A stretch of DNA of 12,401 nt from CAG-841 sp963614875 (GTDB lineage Bacteria; Bacillota; Clostridia; Oscillospirales; CAG-272), in the NCBI GenBank assembly GCA_963614875.1, contig CAVEFC010000040.1, forward strand, positions 1-12,401, given 5' to 3'. Each line of letters begins with the position of its first letter. Within the stretch, counting starts at the first letter, position 1. This document shows positions 1-7,052 of this stretch, in pieces. Under the pieces are notes generated by a model, which worked only from the letters and a program-made list of their open reading frames with translations, made no database searches and was not told where the DNA came from. Position numbers and translations under genes: made by a program.

Positions 1-437
1 TGTGTCCTTTACGCCCTGAGCCTCGCTTACCTGACCCGACTGTGTAAGGTCGCCGCAATGACAACGGCGTCGATACCGTCCTTGTCGCCGGATTCTATCG
101 CGTAATCCTTGAGAAGATTGAGCGCTTTATAGAATTTTTCCGTAGGCATCGCGTAGCCGTTCTGAAGATGTACGTCGGAAAGCGCGCCGAAAGAAAGCAC
201 TATTTTGCTCGAATCGAACTTTCCGAGCTCGACTATGGGAGTTACGGTGGTGGTTGTTTCTTCCGTCTTTGTCGTTGTTTCCGACGACGCAGAACCCGTT
301 GTCGTTGTTTCGGTACTGCCGGTCGTTGTTTCCGTCGTTGTACTTTCCGTAGTAACGGAGGGCTCGACCTTTCCGCACGCGCAGAGAGCAAGCGCCAGCA
401 TTGTAACGGCAAATACAAGTGCGAGTATTTTTTTCAT
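1..437 (-). CDS. Metallophosphoesterase-like lipoprotein, N-terminal part, frameshifted
   Basis: The protein starts with a lipoprotein signal: Lys-rich N-terminus, hydrophobic core, then LCAC at residues 18-21, so Cys21 is the likely lipidated residue and the protein would sit on the outer face of the membrane. Residues about 25-67 are a Thr/Ser/Glu-rich linker. From about residue 75 a calcineurin-like phosphoesterase domain begins, with SDVH (D88, H90) matching the first metal-binding motif. The frame read from the ATG at 437 hits a stop at 27-29 after a meaningless tail. Shifting frame by one base at about 51-56 restores DAVVIA-GDLTQSG, the second (GD) metal motif, and this frame stays open to base 1. 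One base therefore appears to be missing, by mutation or assembly error. The gene continues beyond the window edge. A ribosome site AGGAAGGG (448-455) lies 10 bases before the ATG. It follows the sugar kinase gene on the same strand by 58 bases. Substrate unknown. Confidence 0.8.
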
Positions 438-495
438 TATGAAGTTTCCCTTCCTGTAATATTTTTTGATAATTTATCTCAACGCGCGGAACGCG

Positions 496-1438
496 TCAAA
501 ATCTTTGGCTCAGCTTTTCCGTTTTTATTTCGGAAAAAAGCTTTTCAATATTCTTTTTTTTCGGAGGCTTTGTCCCCGCGGTAAGACACGCGGCGCTTCC
601 GAACGCCACCGCCGTGCGCAGACATTCTTCCGGATTTTTCCCCTCCGACGCGGCTTTCACAAAGCCGGCAATGGAGCTGTCGCCCGCGCCTATCGTCGAT
701 ACGGCGTCGATTTCCGGAGGCTGTGCGGAGAAAACGCCCTCATCGCAGACGAGTATCGCCCCTCTTTTCCCGAGGCTTATCATAACGTTTTCCGTTCCGC
801 CTTTTTCTGCGCGAAGCGCAAAATCAATTATCTGAGCTGTGCTCGGTTCGGATATTCCGATGTAGCGCGCGATTTCTTCCTCGTTCGGCTTTATCAGCCA
901 CGCGCCGATATCAAGCACGTCGGATACTTCAAACGAGCTTGAATCGAGAACGATTTTTGCCCCCGTCGATTTTACGCGCTTTATCAGCGCTTTTATATCC
1001 TGTATGGCTGTTCCCTGCGGATTTTTGCCGGAAAACGTCACCGTTGTATCGGAGTCGGTTTTTCCTATCGCCTTTTCGATTTCCGGAAGAAGCGATATGT
1101 CCGCCGTAAATCCGCCGAAGCTTATTCTCGTTTCGGGGGCGTTTTCCGTATGCACGGTTATATTTTCTCTTATCCTGCCGTCTGTCATAACGGCTGTATA
1201 ATTCACGTTTCCTGCGTCGAGCGCTTTAAGATATTCGCTTCCGTTTTTCCTGCCGACCGCAATCACGGCTCTGTTTTTTACATCCGCCGCCGAAAGCGCG
1301 CGTGAAATGTTCACTCCCTTGCCGCCGGCGTCAAGCTCCGTGACAACGGCAAAATTTTCGCGATACGCGCAGAAATCCNNNNNNNNNNAAGCAATGCATA
1401 TCGAATGCGGGATTCAGAGTTACGGTAACGATGTTCAT
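496..1438 (-). CDS. 1-phosphofructokinase-like PfkB-family sugar kinase, interrupted by assembly gap
   Basis: A PfkB/ribokinase-fold kinase, most like 1-phosphofructokinase or tagatose-6-phosphate kinase, which phosphorylates a sugar phosphate with ATP in the cytoplasm. The N-terminus MNIVTVTLNPAFDMHC is the family opening (TLNPA-D). After the gap come DAGGKGVNISRAL (sugar-binding GGKG motif), an IKPNEEE motif, and STIGAGDSSIAGF near the C-terminus with the catalytic Asp of GAGDS. ATG at 1436-1438 is chosen because GGAGG (1443-1447) sits just upstream and it gives the family N-terminus; an apparent GTG start at 1314 would cut off the GGKG motif. Ten Ns at 1379-1388 interrupt the gene. The frames on either side differ by one base if the gap is exactly 10, so its real length must be a multiple of 3. 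With that corrected the protein is about 314 residues, normal for the family. The gene stands alone, with no fructose PTS or regulator gene beside it in the window, so the substrate is uncertain. Confidence 0.88.
1379..1388. other. Run of 10 N, scaffold or assembly gap
   Basis: Ten undetermined bases lie inside the N-terminal coding part of the sugar kinase. Coding sense is intact on both sides, but the two sides are out of frame across exactly 10 bases, so the run is a placeholder and not a measured length. Confidence 0.98.
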
Positions 1439-1481
1439 ATTTCCTCCGTGAAATAAAGGCTGCTTGATTTCAGATTTAATT

Positions 1482-1510
1482 ATTATATCACATATAAAAC
1501 GCTCCGTCAA
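1482..1510 (-). promoter_or_regulatory. Promoter of the sugar kinase gene
   Basis: On the minus strand there is TTGACG (-35, 1505-1510), a 17-base spacer, then TATAAT (-10, 1482-1487). TGTG stands one base before the -10, giving TGTGATATAAT, the Gram-positive -16 (TRTG) form of extended -10. Transcription would start near 1475, leaving a leader of about 37 bases before the ATG. Confidence 0.8.
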
Positions 1511-1532
1511 CGGATTTGAGAAGCGCACTCTG

Positions 1533-1557
1533 CACAAAAAATTTAAGTTTTTTTGTG
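1533..1557. repeat. 9-bp inverted repeat between two divergent promoters
   Basis: CACAAAAAA (1533-1541) and TTTTTTGTG (1549-1557) are exact inverted arms with a 7-base loop. The repeat lies between the divergent kinase and nusB promoters, where an operator could sit. It is AT-rich, so a chance A-tract/T-tract pairing cannot be excluded. The rest of the 1511-1627 stretch shows nothing else recognisable. Confidence 0.35.
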
Positions 1558-1627
1558 AATTTCGCTTACAGCGTGATATTTTTCGTCAAAATCCGCCCGT
1601 GAACATCAAAATAAATTTCATAGTGAA

Positions 1628-1656
1628 TTGACAACCGCTCCTGCGTGGGTTATAAT
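1628..1656 (+). promoter_or_regulatory. Consensus sigma-A promoter of the nusB operon
   Basis: TTGACA (1628-1633), a 17-base spacer and TATAAT (1651-1656) match the vegetative consensus at every position. Transcription would start near 1663, about 30 bases before the nusB ATG. This suggests strong constitutive expression of the nusB-ispA operon. Confidence 0.9.
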
Positions 1657-1694
1657 CTATAGCGTAAATATATTATTTTCGGAAGGTAACGACA

Positions 1695-2099
1695 ATGCAG
1701 AATCTTTCCAGAAGAGCGTCAAGAGAATGTGCGCTCAAAATGCTTTACGGCTATGAATTTTCAAGAGAAGCCGATCCCGCCGATTTTTTCGAGCTTTCCT
1801 GCTCCGAATCGGAAACCGCGTCGGACGATTTTTCAAGAAAGCTTTTCCTTACAGCCGCAGAAAATCTCGCGGCGATAGACGAAACGATCGAGCAGAACGC
1901 AAAGGGCTGGAAGCTTGAAAGAATATCGAAAATGACTCTTTCAATACTACGTCTTTGCGTGTGCGAAATGAAATATTTTGACGATATTCCGTCTGCCGTA
2001 TCGATGAACGAAGCCGTCGAGCTTGCCAAAATATACGACGGCGACGACGCTCCCGCATTTATAAACGGCATAATAAACGCCGTTGCAAAAGCATCATGA
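1695..2099 (+). CDS. nusB: Transcription antitermination factor NusB
   Basis: A 134-residue all-helical NusB protein. In the cytoplasm NusB pairs with NusE (ribosomal protein S10) on boxA RNA to hold transcription complexes in the antiterminating state, chiefly on rRNA operons. Family hallmarks are the N-terminal SRRASRECALKMLYGYEF helix and the C-terminal segment with NEAVELAKIY and PAFINGIINAV (about residues 105-130). The length is normal. GGAAGG (1681-1686) lies 8 bases before the ATG. It is first in the operon, directly after a consensus promoter, and its TGA overlaps the ATG of the next gene as ATGA, so the two are probably translationally coupled. Confidence 0.96.
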   Translation: MQNLSRRASRECALKMLYGYEFSREADPADFFELSCSESETASDDFSRKLFLTAAENLAAIDETIEQNAKGWKLERISKMTLSILRLCVCEMKYFDDIPSAVSMNEAVELAKIYDGDDAPAFINGIINAVAKAS

Positions 2100-3055
2100 A
2101 CGTTTTGGGAATAGACACAAGCAACTACACCACCTCCGTTGCGCTTGTGACGGACGAAGGCTTCCGCCACGAAAGGCTGATACTTGAGGTGGCAAGCGGA
2201 GAGCGCGGACTGCGTCAGAGCAGTGCGCTCTTTTTGCATACGAAAAATCTTCCCGTTCTTATGGAAAAGCTCGCTCCGACCGGCAGAATCGACGCCGTTG
2301 CGTACAGCGACAGACCGCGCGACGAGGAGGGCTCGTATATGCCGTGCTTTCTTGCTGGCGAGGCTGTCGCAAGGTCGGTTGCCGCGTCCTTGGGCGTGCC
2401 GGCGCTGCGCTTTTCGCATCAGGCGGGACATATAATGGCGGCGGCGACCACCTGTAAAAATCCCGAAATTGCCCGCTCTCCGTTTCTGTGCTTTCACGTT
2501 TCGGGCGGAACGACGGAGCTTGTTTTTGCCGAGCATTCGGAGGAAAACGGCTTTGACGTGAAGATAGTCGGCGGAACGGCAGACATAAGCGCCGGACAGC
2601 TTATCGACCGCACGGGCGTGCTTCTCGGGCTTAAATTCCCCTGCGGAAGCGAGCTTGAAAAGCTTGCCGGAAAAGCCGCAAAGCAAAAGGTAAAAATATC
2701 GGCAAAGGACGCTTTCTGCAATTATTCCGGTGCCGAAAACAATACGGTAAAAATGCTCCGCAACGGAAAAAGCACGGAGGAAACGGCGCGCTACGCGCTC
2801 GATTTCTGCTCGGCTTCGCTTATATCGTCTGTCCGCGCCGCAAGAAAAAATTGCAAAAATCTTCCCGTGCTTTTCGCCGGCGGAGTGATGCGCGATATGA
2901 TAATCCGCCGCGAGCTTGAAAACGAACTTGAAAACATATTCTTCGGCTCGGTCGAGCTTTCCTCGGACAACGCCGTGGGAACGGCATGGCTCGGCAGAAA
3001 ACGCCTGAAAGGAGCGACAGATGGAACGTCGGGTGATCTCCGTAACGGAGCTTAA
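2096..3055 (+). CDS. M22/TsaD (Kae1)-like paralog of unknown function
   Basis: A 319-residue member of the ASKHA-fold Kae1/TsaD (formerly M22 glycoprotease) superfamily. Visible landmarks are the N-terminal LGIDTSNYTTSVAL loop, HQAGH at residues 108-112 matching the HxxxH metal site of TsaD, HVSGGTTEL (134-142), FAGGVMRD (260-267) and SSDNAVGTAW (289-298), where Asp291 matches the third metal ligand. True TsaD makes the t6A tRNA modification with TsaB and TsaE. This protein differs: where TsaD has a GPG-L segment it has SDRPRDEEGSYMPCFLAG (71-88), as I recall for a separate Firmicutes paralog found between nusB and xseA, and no tsaB or tsaE is nearby. It is also somewhat short. The start overlaps the nusB stop (ATGA), and the 3' end overlaps xseA by 35 bases. 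Metal and nucleotide binding are likely from the motifs; the role is unknown. Confidence 0.88.
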   Translation: MNVLGIDTSNYTTSVALVTDEGFRHERLILEVASGERGLRQSSALFLHTKNLPVLMEKLAPTGRIDAVAYSDRPRDEEGSYMPCFLAGEAVARSVAASLGVPALRFSHQAGHIMAAATTCKNPEIARSPFLCFHVSGGTTELVFAEHSEENGFDVKIVGGTADISAGQLIDRTGVLLGLKFPCGSELEKLAGKAAKQKVKISAKDAFCNYSGAENNTVKMLRNGKSTEETARYALDFCSASLISSVRAARKNCKNLPVLFAGGVMRDMIIRRELENELENIFFGSVELSSDNAVGTAWLGRKRLKGATDGTSGDLRNGA

Positions 3056-4268
3056 CCTATATATAAAAAGCAGGCTGGAAGGCGATCCCCTGCTTTCAGA
3101 CCTGCTCGTCCGCGGCGAAATATCGAATTTCAAGCGGTATTCAAGCGGTCATTGCTATTTTACCCTTAAAGATACGGGCGGCGCGGTCAGAGCCGTGATG
3201 TTCAGCTCGTCCGCGCAAAAGCTGAAATTCGCCCCGACGGACGGAATGAAGGTCATCGCCTCGGGCAGAGCTTCGCTCTACGAGCGCGACGGTCAGTATC
3301 AGCTGTACGTCGCCTCGCTTGAGCCGGATGGACTCGGAACGCTTCATCTCGCCTACGAGCAGCTCAAGGCACGGCTTTCCGAGGAAGGACTTTTCGACGA
3401 CGCGCTGAAAAAAGAAATACCGAAATATCCGCGCCGCATCGGCGTTATAACCTCTCCCACGGGCGCGGCGGTAAGAGATATAATAAACATCGCCGGCAGA
3501 CGCTTTCCCCTTGCCGAAATATGCGTTTATCCCGCCGTGGTTCAGGGCGACGAAGCCGTCCCGACGCTGCTTGCGGGGCTTGAATATTTCGGAAAAGCGG
3601 CTCCCTCCGACGTCATAATCATAGGCAGAGGCGGCGGCTCGATAGAAGATCTGTGGGCGTTCAACGACGAAGCCCTTGCCCGAAAAATCCGCTCCTCGCC
3701 CGTCCCCGTGATATCGGCTGTCGGTCACGAAACCGATTTTACGATATGCGATTTCGTCGCCGATATGCGCGCTCCGACGCCGTCGGCGGCGGCGGAGCGC
3801 GCAACGCCCGACAAAGCCGAAATAATATCGGCGCTTGCGGCAAAATCCGCGCATATGACCTCGCTTATAAACCGCAGGCTTGATATTCTGCGCGAAAGGC
3901 TCGGAAAGCTTTCGTCCTCGCGCATGCTGAAAAGCCCGATGAATTTCATAGACGACAGACGCCTCGCGCTCGATTCCGTATCCGAAAGGCTTTGCCTTAA
4001 AGCCTCCGCCGGCATAACCGAAAAGGCTTCGGCGCTGAAAAGTCTTGCGGCGGCGCTGAACGCTCTGAGCCCGCTTGCCGTGCTTTCAAGAGGCTACGGA
4101 GCGGTATTCGACAACGGCGGAAGGCTGATAAAAAGCGTGGGCGATGTAAGCGTCGGCGACGAGCTTACGATAAAAATATCGGACGGCGAAATAAAAGCCG
4201 GAGCAATATCAAAAACGAAAACCCGAAAAGGAGGGAAAAACAGTGGAAAAGAAAAAAACGAGCTTTGA
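3021..4268 (+). CDS. xseA: Exonuclease VII large subunit
   Basis: A 415-residue catalytic subunit of exonuclease VII, which degrades single-stranded DNA from both ends without ATP. Residues about 1-105 form the N-terminal OB fold (SVTELNLYIK, VRGEISNFKRYSSGHCYFTL). The nuclease domain follows, with RIGVITSPTGAAVRDI (139-154), IGRGGGSIEDLWAFNDEALA (201-220) and ISAVGHETDFTICDFVADMR (231-250), the last leading into APTPSAAAE. A helical section and a C-terminal LSRGYG motif come next, then a Lys-rich tail. It is somewhat shorter than typical XseA of about 440-450 residues, mainly in the helical section. The ATG at 3021 has AAAGGAG (3008-3014) upstream and overlaps the previous gene by 35 bases. 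It overlaps xseB, which encodes its partner subunit, by 26 bases. Confidence 0.96.
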   Translation: MERRVISVTELNLYIKSRLEGDPLLSDLLVRGEISNFKRYSSGHCYFTLKDTGGAVRAVMFSSSAQKLKFAPTDGMKVIASGRASLYERDGQYQLYVASLEPDGLGTLHLAYEQLKARLSEEGLFDDALKKEIPKYPRRIGVITSPTGAAVRDIINIAGRRFPLAEICVYPAVVQGDEAVPTLLAGLEYFGKAAPSDVIIIGRGGGSIEDLWAFNDEALARKIRSSPVPVISAVGHETDFTICDFVADMRAPTPSAAAERATPDKAEIISALAAKSAHMTSLINRRLDILRERLGKLSSSRMLKSPMNFIDDRRLALDSVSERLCLKASAGITEKASALKSLAAALNALSPLAVLSRGYGAVFDNGGRLIKSVGDVSVGDELTIKISDGEIKAGAISKTKTRKGGKNSGKEKNEL

Positions 4269-4461
4269 AGAGGCGCTTGCGCGTCTTGACGAAATAGTTT
4301 CCGAAATGGACAGCGGCAAAGCGGAGCTGGACAGACTTCTGAGTCTTTTCGAGGAAGGCACGGCGCTTGTCAGACAGTGCAGAAAAGAGCTTGATCTGGC
4401 GGAAAGAAAAATAAAGCTTGTAACGGAGGACGGGGAAATTGCTTTCCACGCTGAAAAATAA
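4243..4461 (+). CDS. xseB: Exonuclease VII small subunit
   Basis: A 72-residue helical XseB. Several copies of this subunit bind the helical part of XseA and are required for active exonuclease VII. The family signature SFEEALARLDEIVSEMDSGK and the LFEEGTALVRQCRKEL segment are both present. The start is GTG at 4243, supported by AAGGAGG (4228-4234) 8 bases upstream. Both the ribosome site and the first 26 bases lie inside the end of xseA, which fits coupled production of the two subunits. It ends two bases before the ispA ATG. Confidence 0.95.
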   Translation: MEKKKTSFEEALARLDEIVSEMDSGKAELDRLLSLFEEGTALVRQCRKELDLAERKIKLVTEDGEIAFHAEK

Positions 4462-4463
4462 TT

Positions 4464-5351
4464 ATGGATATACGCAAAGCTATGGAAGATTACGCCGGAA
4501 GGGTGACGGCAGAGCTTGAAAAATATCTCGCAACGCCCGATCCCGACCTTGAAACCCTTTATTCCTCCATGCGTTACAGCGCGCTTTCGGGCGGAAAAAG
4601 AATAAGACCCTTCCTTTGCGACAGATTCTGCCGCCTTTTCGGAGGAAAGGAAGAAGCGGCGATGCCGTTTTCCTGCGCCATCGAAATGGTTCACGCCTCG
4701 TCCCTTGTTCACGACGATATGCCCTGTATGGACAACGACGCCCTGCGCAGAGGAAAGCCGACAAATCACATCGTCTACGGCGAGGATATCGCCCTTCTCT
4801 GCGGAGACGCGCTTATAACAAAGGGCTTTGAGCTCGCGGCAGGAAACCGCCTTGTGTCTTCGGAAGCCGCAAGAAGCGCAGCCGCTATGCTCACTCGTCT
4901 TGCCGGCGGCGTCGGAATGATGGGCGGTCAGCAGATAGATCTGCTCGCCGAAAAAACAAAGCCCGATTTTCCGCTGCTGCTGAAAATGCACGATAAAAAA
5001 ACCGGAGCGCTTATGCGCGCTTCGGCGCTTCTCGGCTGTCACGCCGCCGAAATAACGGACGAAAACGATCCGCGCTGTAAAGCCGCCGCAGAATATGCAG
5101 GCGGTATCGGCACGGCGTTCCAGATAATCGACGATATTCTCGACGTCGAAGGCGATCCCGCTCTGCTCGGCAAAGCCACTCACGCGGACGCCGCCGAAGG
5201 AAAAACAACGTTCATATCGTTTATGAGCGTCGCCGACGCAAGAAAATACGCAAAAGAGCTTACCGATTCCGCAGCGGAGGCGATCCGCCGCTACGACGGC
5301 TCTGAGGAGCTTGTTGCGCTTGCCGAATATCTTCTTTACAGAAATAAATAA
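4464..5351 (+). CDS. ispA: Polyprenyl (farnesyl or geranylgeranyl) diphosphate synthase
   Basis: A 295-residue trans-prenyltransferase that joins isopentenyl diphosphate to an allylic diphosphate, giving precursors for undecaprenyl phosphate and quinones. The first Asp-rich motif is DDMPCMD (84-90) with the bacterial four-residue spacing, followed by NDALRRGKPTNH. GGQQIDL is at 154-160, and the second Asp-rich motif FQIIDDILD ends at residue 227. GGKRIRP (43-49) binds diphosphate. All catalytic residues are present. The fifth residue before the first Asp-rich motif is Ser79, where farnesyl synthases usually have an aromatic residue, so the product may be longer than C15. It is last in the operon, two bases after xseB with no obvious ribosome site of its own, which suggests translational coupling. 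A strong terminator follows at once. No dxs follows it here. Confidence 0.93.
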   Translation: MDIRKAMEDYAGRVTAELEKYLATPDPDLETLYSSMRYSALSGGKRIRPFLCDRFCRLFGGKEEAAMPFSCAIEMVHASSLVHDDMPCMDNDALRRGKPTNHIVYGEDIALLCGDALITKGFELAAGNRLVSSEAARSAAAMLTRLAGGVGMMGGQQIDLLAEKTKPDFPLLLKMHDKKTGALMRASALLGCHAAEITDENDPRCKAAAEYAGGIGTAFQIIDDILDVEGDPALLGKATHADAAEGKTTFISFMSVADARKYAKELTDSAAEAIRRYDGSEELVALAEYLLYRNK

Positions 5352-5353
5352 CG

Positions 5354-5400
5354 AAATCGCCCCGTTTTGCATAGAATTTTAGCAAAGCGGGGTGATTTTT
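5354..5400 (+). terminator. Intrinsic terminator of the nusB-ispA operon
   Basis: Arms 5354-5370 and 5382-5398 pair over 17 bp with two G-U wobbles around an 11-base loop, with CCCCG against CGGGG in the middle. The 3' arm runs into TTTTT (5396-5400) and then ATTATT. It starts two bases after the ispA stop. The 3' arm also contains GGGGTGAT, the likely ribosome site of the following yunB-like gene. Confidence 0.88.
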
Positions 5401-6045
5401 ATTATTACCGAATGTTCTTTCCGGAAACGCAAAAAAGGCAAAAAGCTGTTTATATCCGTCCTTTGCGTTTTTCTGTCGGTGCTTTTTGCCGTTCTGTATC
5501 TGAACAGAAAGCTCGATCCGCTCGTGTGCGATGCGGCAACTCCGCGCCTGAGAGCCGAAATGACGCGCGTGATAAACGAAGCGGTGACCGAGGCTATGTC
5601 CGGCTACGACGAAAAGCTTGTAAACATAACCTACGGAGCAAACGGAAAAATACTTTCTGTCGAAACGGACAGCGTAAAAATTAATCTTCTCCGCGCGCTC
5701 GTCACGGATAAGATAAACGAAAAAATAAAGGAATACGGCGAATACACCGTCACAATTTCCGTTTCAAACATTATGGATGACGAAATCGTTTTCGGCAGAT
5801 TTCCTTCGTGGCGTATTCCCGCAAGCGTAGAACCGAGCGGCAGTGCCGAAACCACCGTAAAAAGCTCACTTACCTCTGCCGGAATAAATCAGAGTCTGCA
5901 CAAAATAATTCTTTCCGTAAAGGTGAAAATAACAGCTATGCTGCTTATCTCCACCGTCGACGTCGAAACCGATACGGATATCTGCATAGCGGAAACCGTG
6001 ATAATAGGCGAAGTCCCTTCGGTGTTTTTCGGAACGGAAAATTAA
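5392..6045 (+). CDS. yunB: YunB-like sporulation protein
   Basis: At most 217 residues. A basic stretch (FRKRKKGKK) is followed by one membrane segment (about residues 19-37), then an exported domain. That domain matches the YunB family: AVTEAMSGYDEKLVNITYGANGKI, a later AGINQSLHKIILSVKVKI and the closing IAETVIIGEVPSVFF. In Bacillus subtilis yunB belongs to the mother-cell sporulation programme; its exact action is unclear. The start is uncertain. GTG at 5392 lies inside the terminator stem and has no spaced ribosome site. An alternative is a rare ATT start at 5401 or 5404, properly spaced from GGGGTGAT (5389-5396). The nearest ATG (5412) is in another frame. I see no convincing promoter between ispA and this gene. 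Its stop overlaps the stop of the convergent radical SAM gene by two bases. Confidence 0.85.
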   Translation: MIFIITECSFRKRKKGKKLFISVLCVFLSVLFAVLYLNRKLDPLVCDAATPRLRAEMTRVINEAVTEAMSGYDEKLVNITYGANGKILSVETDSVKINLLRALVTDKINEKIKEYGEYTVTISVSNIMDDEIVFGRFPSWRIPASVEPSGSAETTVKSSLTSAGINQSLHKIILSVKVKITAMLLISTVDVETDTDICIAETVIIGEVPSVFFGTEN

Positions 6046-6926
6046 ACTCCCGTATAATCGAAATCGGGAATAAAGCTTTCCGCGGCGGCACTTCCCTCCT
6101 GAATGTAGGCTGTCGAAACGCCTGCCTTTTCCGCGTAGGCTATAACCTTTGAATATTCGTATTTTGTCAGCCTGCGGCAAAGCTCGGGATAATTTTCAAG
6201 GCGCTTTTTATCCGGCGTGAACTGACTCATAATGCTGAGAATAATGTCGTTTCCGTATTCGGAATGAAGATAATCGATTACGCGCAGCGAATCGGAAACG
6301 CACCCGGGCAGAACAAGATGCCGCACTATAACGCCTTTTTTCATAAGACCGTCGCAAATTACGGGCGCGCCCTTTGTGCGTACCATTTCGGAAAGCGCTT
6401 CCTTTGCTCTTTCGGGATAATCTGCCGCCGCCGAATATTTTCCGGCAAGCTCTCCCGACATATATTTGAAATCAGTAAGATAAATGTCGACGGTTTTGTC
6501 AAGCGAAGCTATCATTCCGGCTTTTTCGTATCCGCCGGTGTTCCACACAACAGGCAAGCCGAGTCCTTTCGCCTTCGCCTCGGCAACGACGCGCTTTATC
6601 TGCGGCGAAAAATGCGTCGGCGTGACAAGATTTATATTGTTTGCTCCCTGCGCTTTCAGCTCGAAAAATATTTCGCAAAGACGCTCCTCGCTTACTTCTT
6701 TTCCGACCTCGCCGCGCGAAATTCCGTAATTCTGACAGTACACGCACCGCAGATTGCACCCCGAAAAAAACACCGTTCCCGAGCCTTTTTCGCCCGATAT
6801 GCACGGCTCCTCCCAGAAGTGAAGCGCGGCTCGCGCAAGGCGGACGGTATTTTTCTCGCCGCAAAAGCCTTTGCCCGTATTTCTGTCGATCCCGCATCCG
6901 CGCGGACAGATATTGCATTTTTCCAT
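6042..6926 (-). CDS. PflX-like radical SAM protein
   Basis: A 294-residue radical SAM enzyme of the PflX type (related to pyruvate formate-lyase activating enzymes). CNLRCVYCQN carries the C57-x3-C61-x2-C64 triad that holds the 4Fe-4S cluster used to cleave S-adenosylmethionine. A second Cys group at the N-terminus (C4, C7, C11, C22; CNICPRGCGI to GFCGEK) is typical of this family and may bind another metal or cluster. Further landmarks are VFFSGCN, WNTGGYE and YLTDFKY. The natural substrate of this family is not established, and no glycyl-radical enzyme gene lies in the window, so activation of a nearby partner cannot be argued. The ATG at 6926 is the only start in frame, with AAAGGA about 11 bases upstream. 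It is transcribed divergently from the XRE regulator. Confidence 0.88.
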   Translation of the reverse strand: MEKCNICPRGCGIDRNTGKGFCGEKNTVRLARAALHFWEEPCISGEKGSGTVFFSGCNLRCVYCQNYGISRGEVGKEVSEERLCEIFFELKAQGANNINLVTPTHFSPQIKRVVAEAKAKGLGLPVVWNTGGYEKAGMIASLDKTVDIYLTDFKYMSGELAGKYSAAADYPERAKEALSEMVRTKGAPVICDGLMKKGVIVRHLVLPGCVSDSLRVIDYLHSEYGNDIILSIMSQFTPDKKRLENYPELCRRLTKYEYSKVIAYAEKAGVSTAYIQEGSAAAESFIPDFDYTGV

Positions 6927-6988
6927 ATTGCATCAAGTCCTTTTGAATTTTTGTAGGCTTTGTCACGGCTCTGACGTCCTGCGCGACT

Positions 6989-7019
6989 ATTATATCACAC
7001 AATTCCGACGTTTAATCAA
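6989..7019 (-). promoter_or_regulatory. Extended -10 promoter of the radical SAM gene
   Basis: On the minus strand, TATAAT (6989-6994) is preceded by TGTG one base away (TGTGATATAAT), the -16 extended form. TTGATT (7014-7019) is 19 bases upstream, a weak -35 at long spacing. The leader would be about 55 bases. Confidence 0.65.
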
Positions 7020-7052
7020 GCATCGCTTGTTTTATAAACAACGAATTGATAA

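Noticed and set aside
237..375. Repeated GTCGTTGTTTC-like units that resemble a direct-repeat array
   Set aside because: They encode the Thr/Ser-rich linker in frame and have no regular spacers, so this is low-complexity coding sequence and not CRISPR.
205..459. Val/Ser-rich plus-strand frame opposite the Thr-rich lipoprotein linker
   Set aside because: This is the complement of the ACN-rich linker codons, not a gene.
456..482. Possible minus-strand promoter (TTGAGA, 15-base spacer, TATTAC) upstream of the metallophosphoesterase
   Set aside because: The spacer is too short, and the transcript would start inside the ribosome site at 448-455.
482..496. Short inverted repeat ACGCG-N5-CGCGT just after the kinase stop
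   Set aside because: Only 5 bp, and not followed by a T-run in either direction, so not a convincing terminator.
1751..3133. Long open frame on the minus strand across nusB and the M22 gene (460 residues)
   Set aside because: It lies antisense to two recognised genes, has Arg/Ser-rich low-quality composition and no ribosome site. It is a shadow of the codon bias.
4209..5372. Long minus-strand open frame (387 residues) across xseB and ispA
   Set aside because: Antisense to well-supported genes, with no recognisable motifs.
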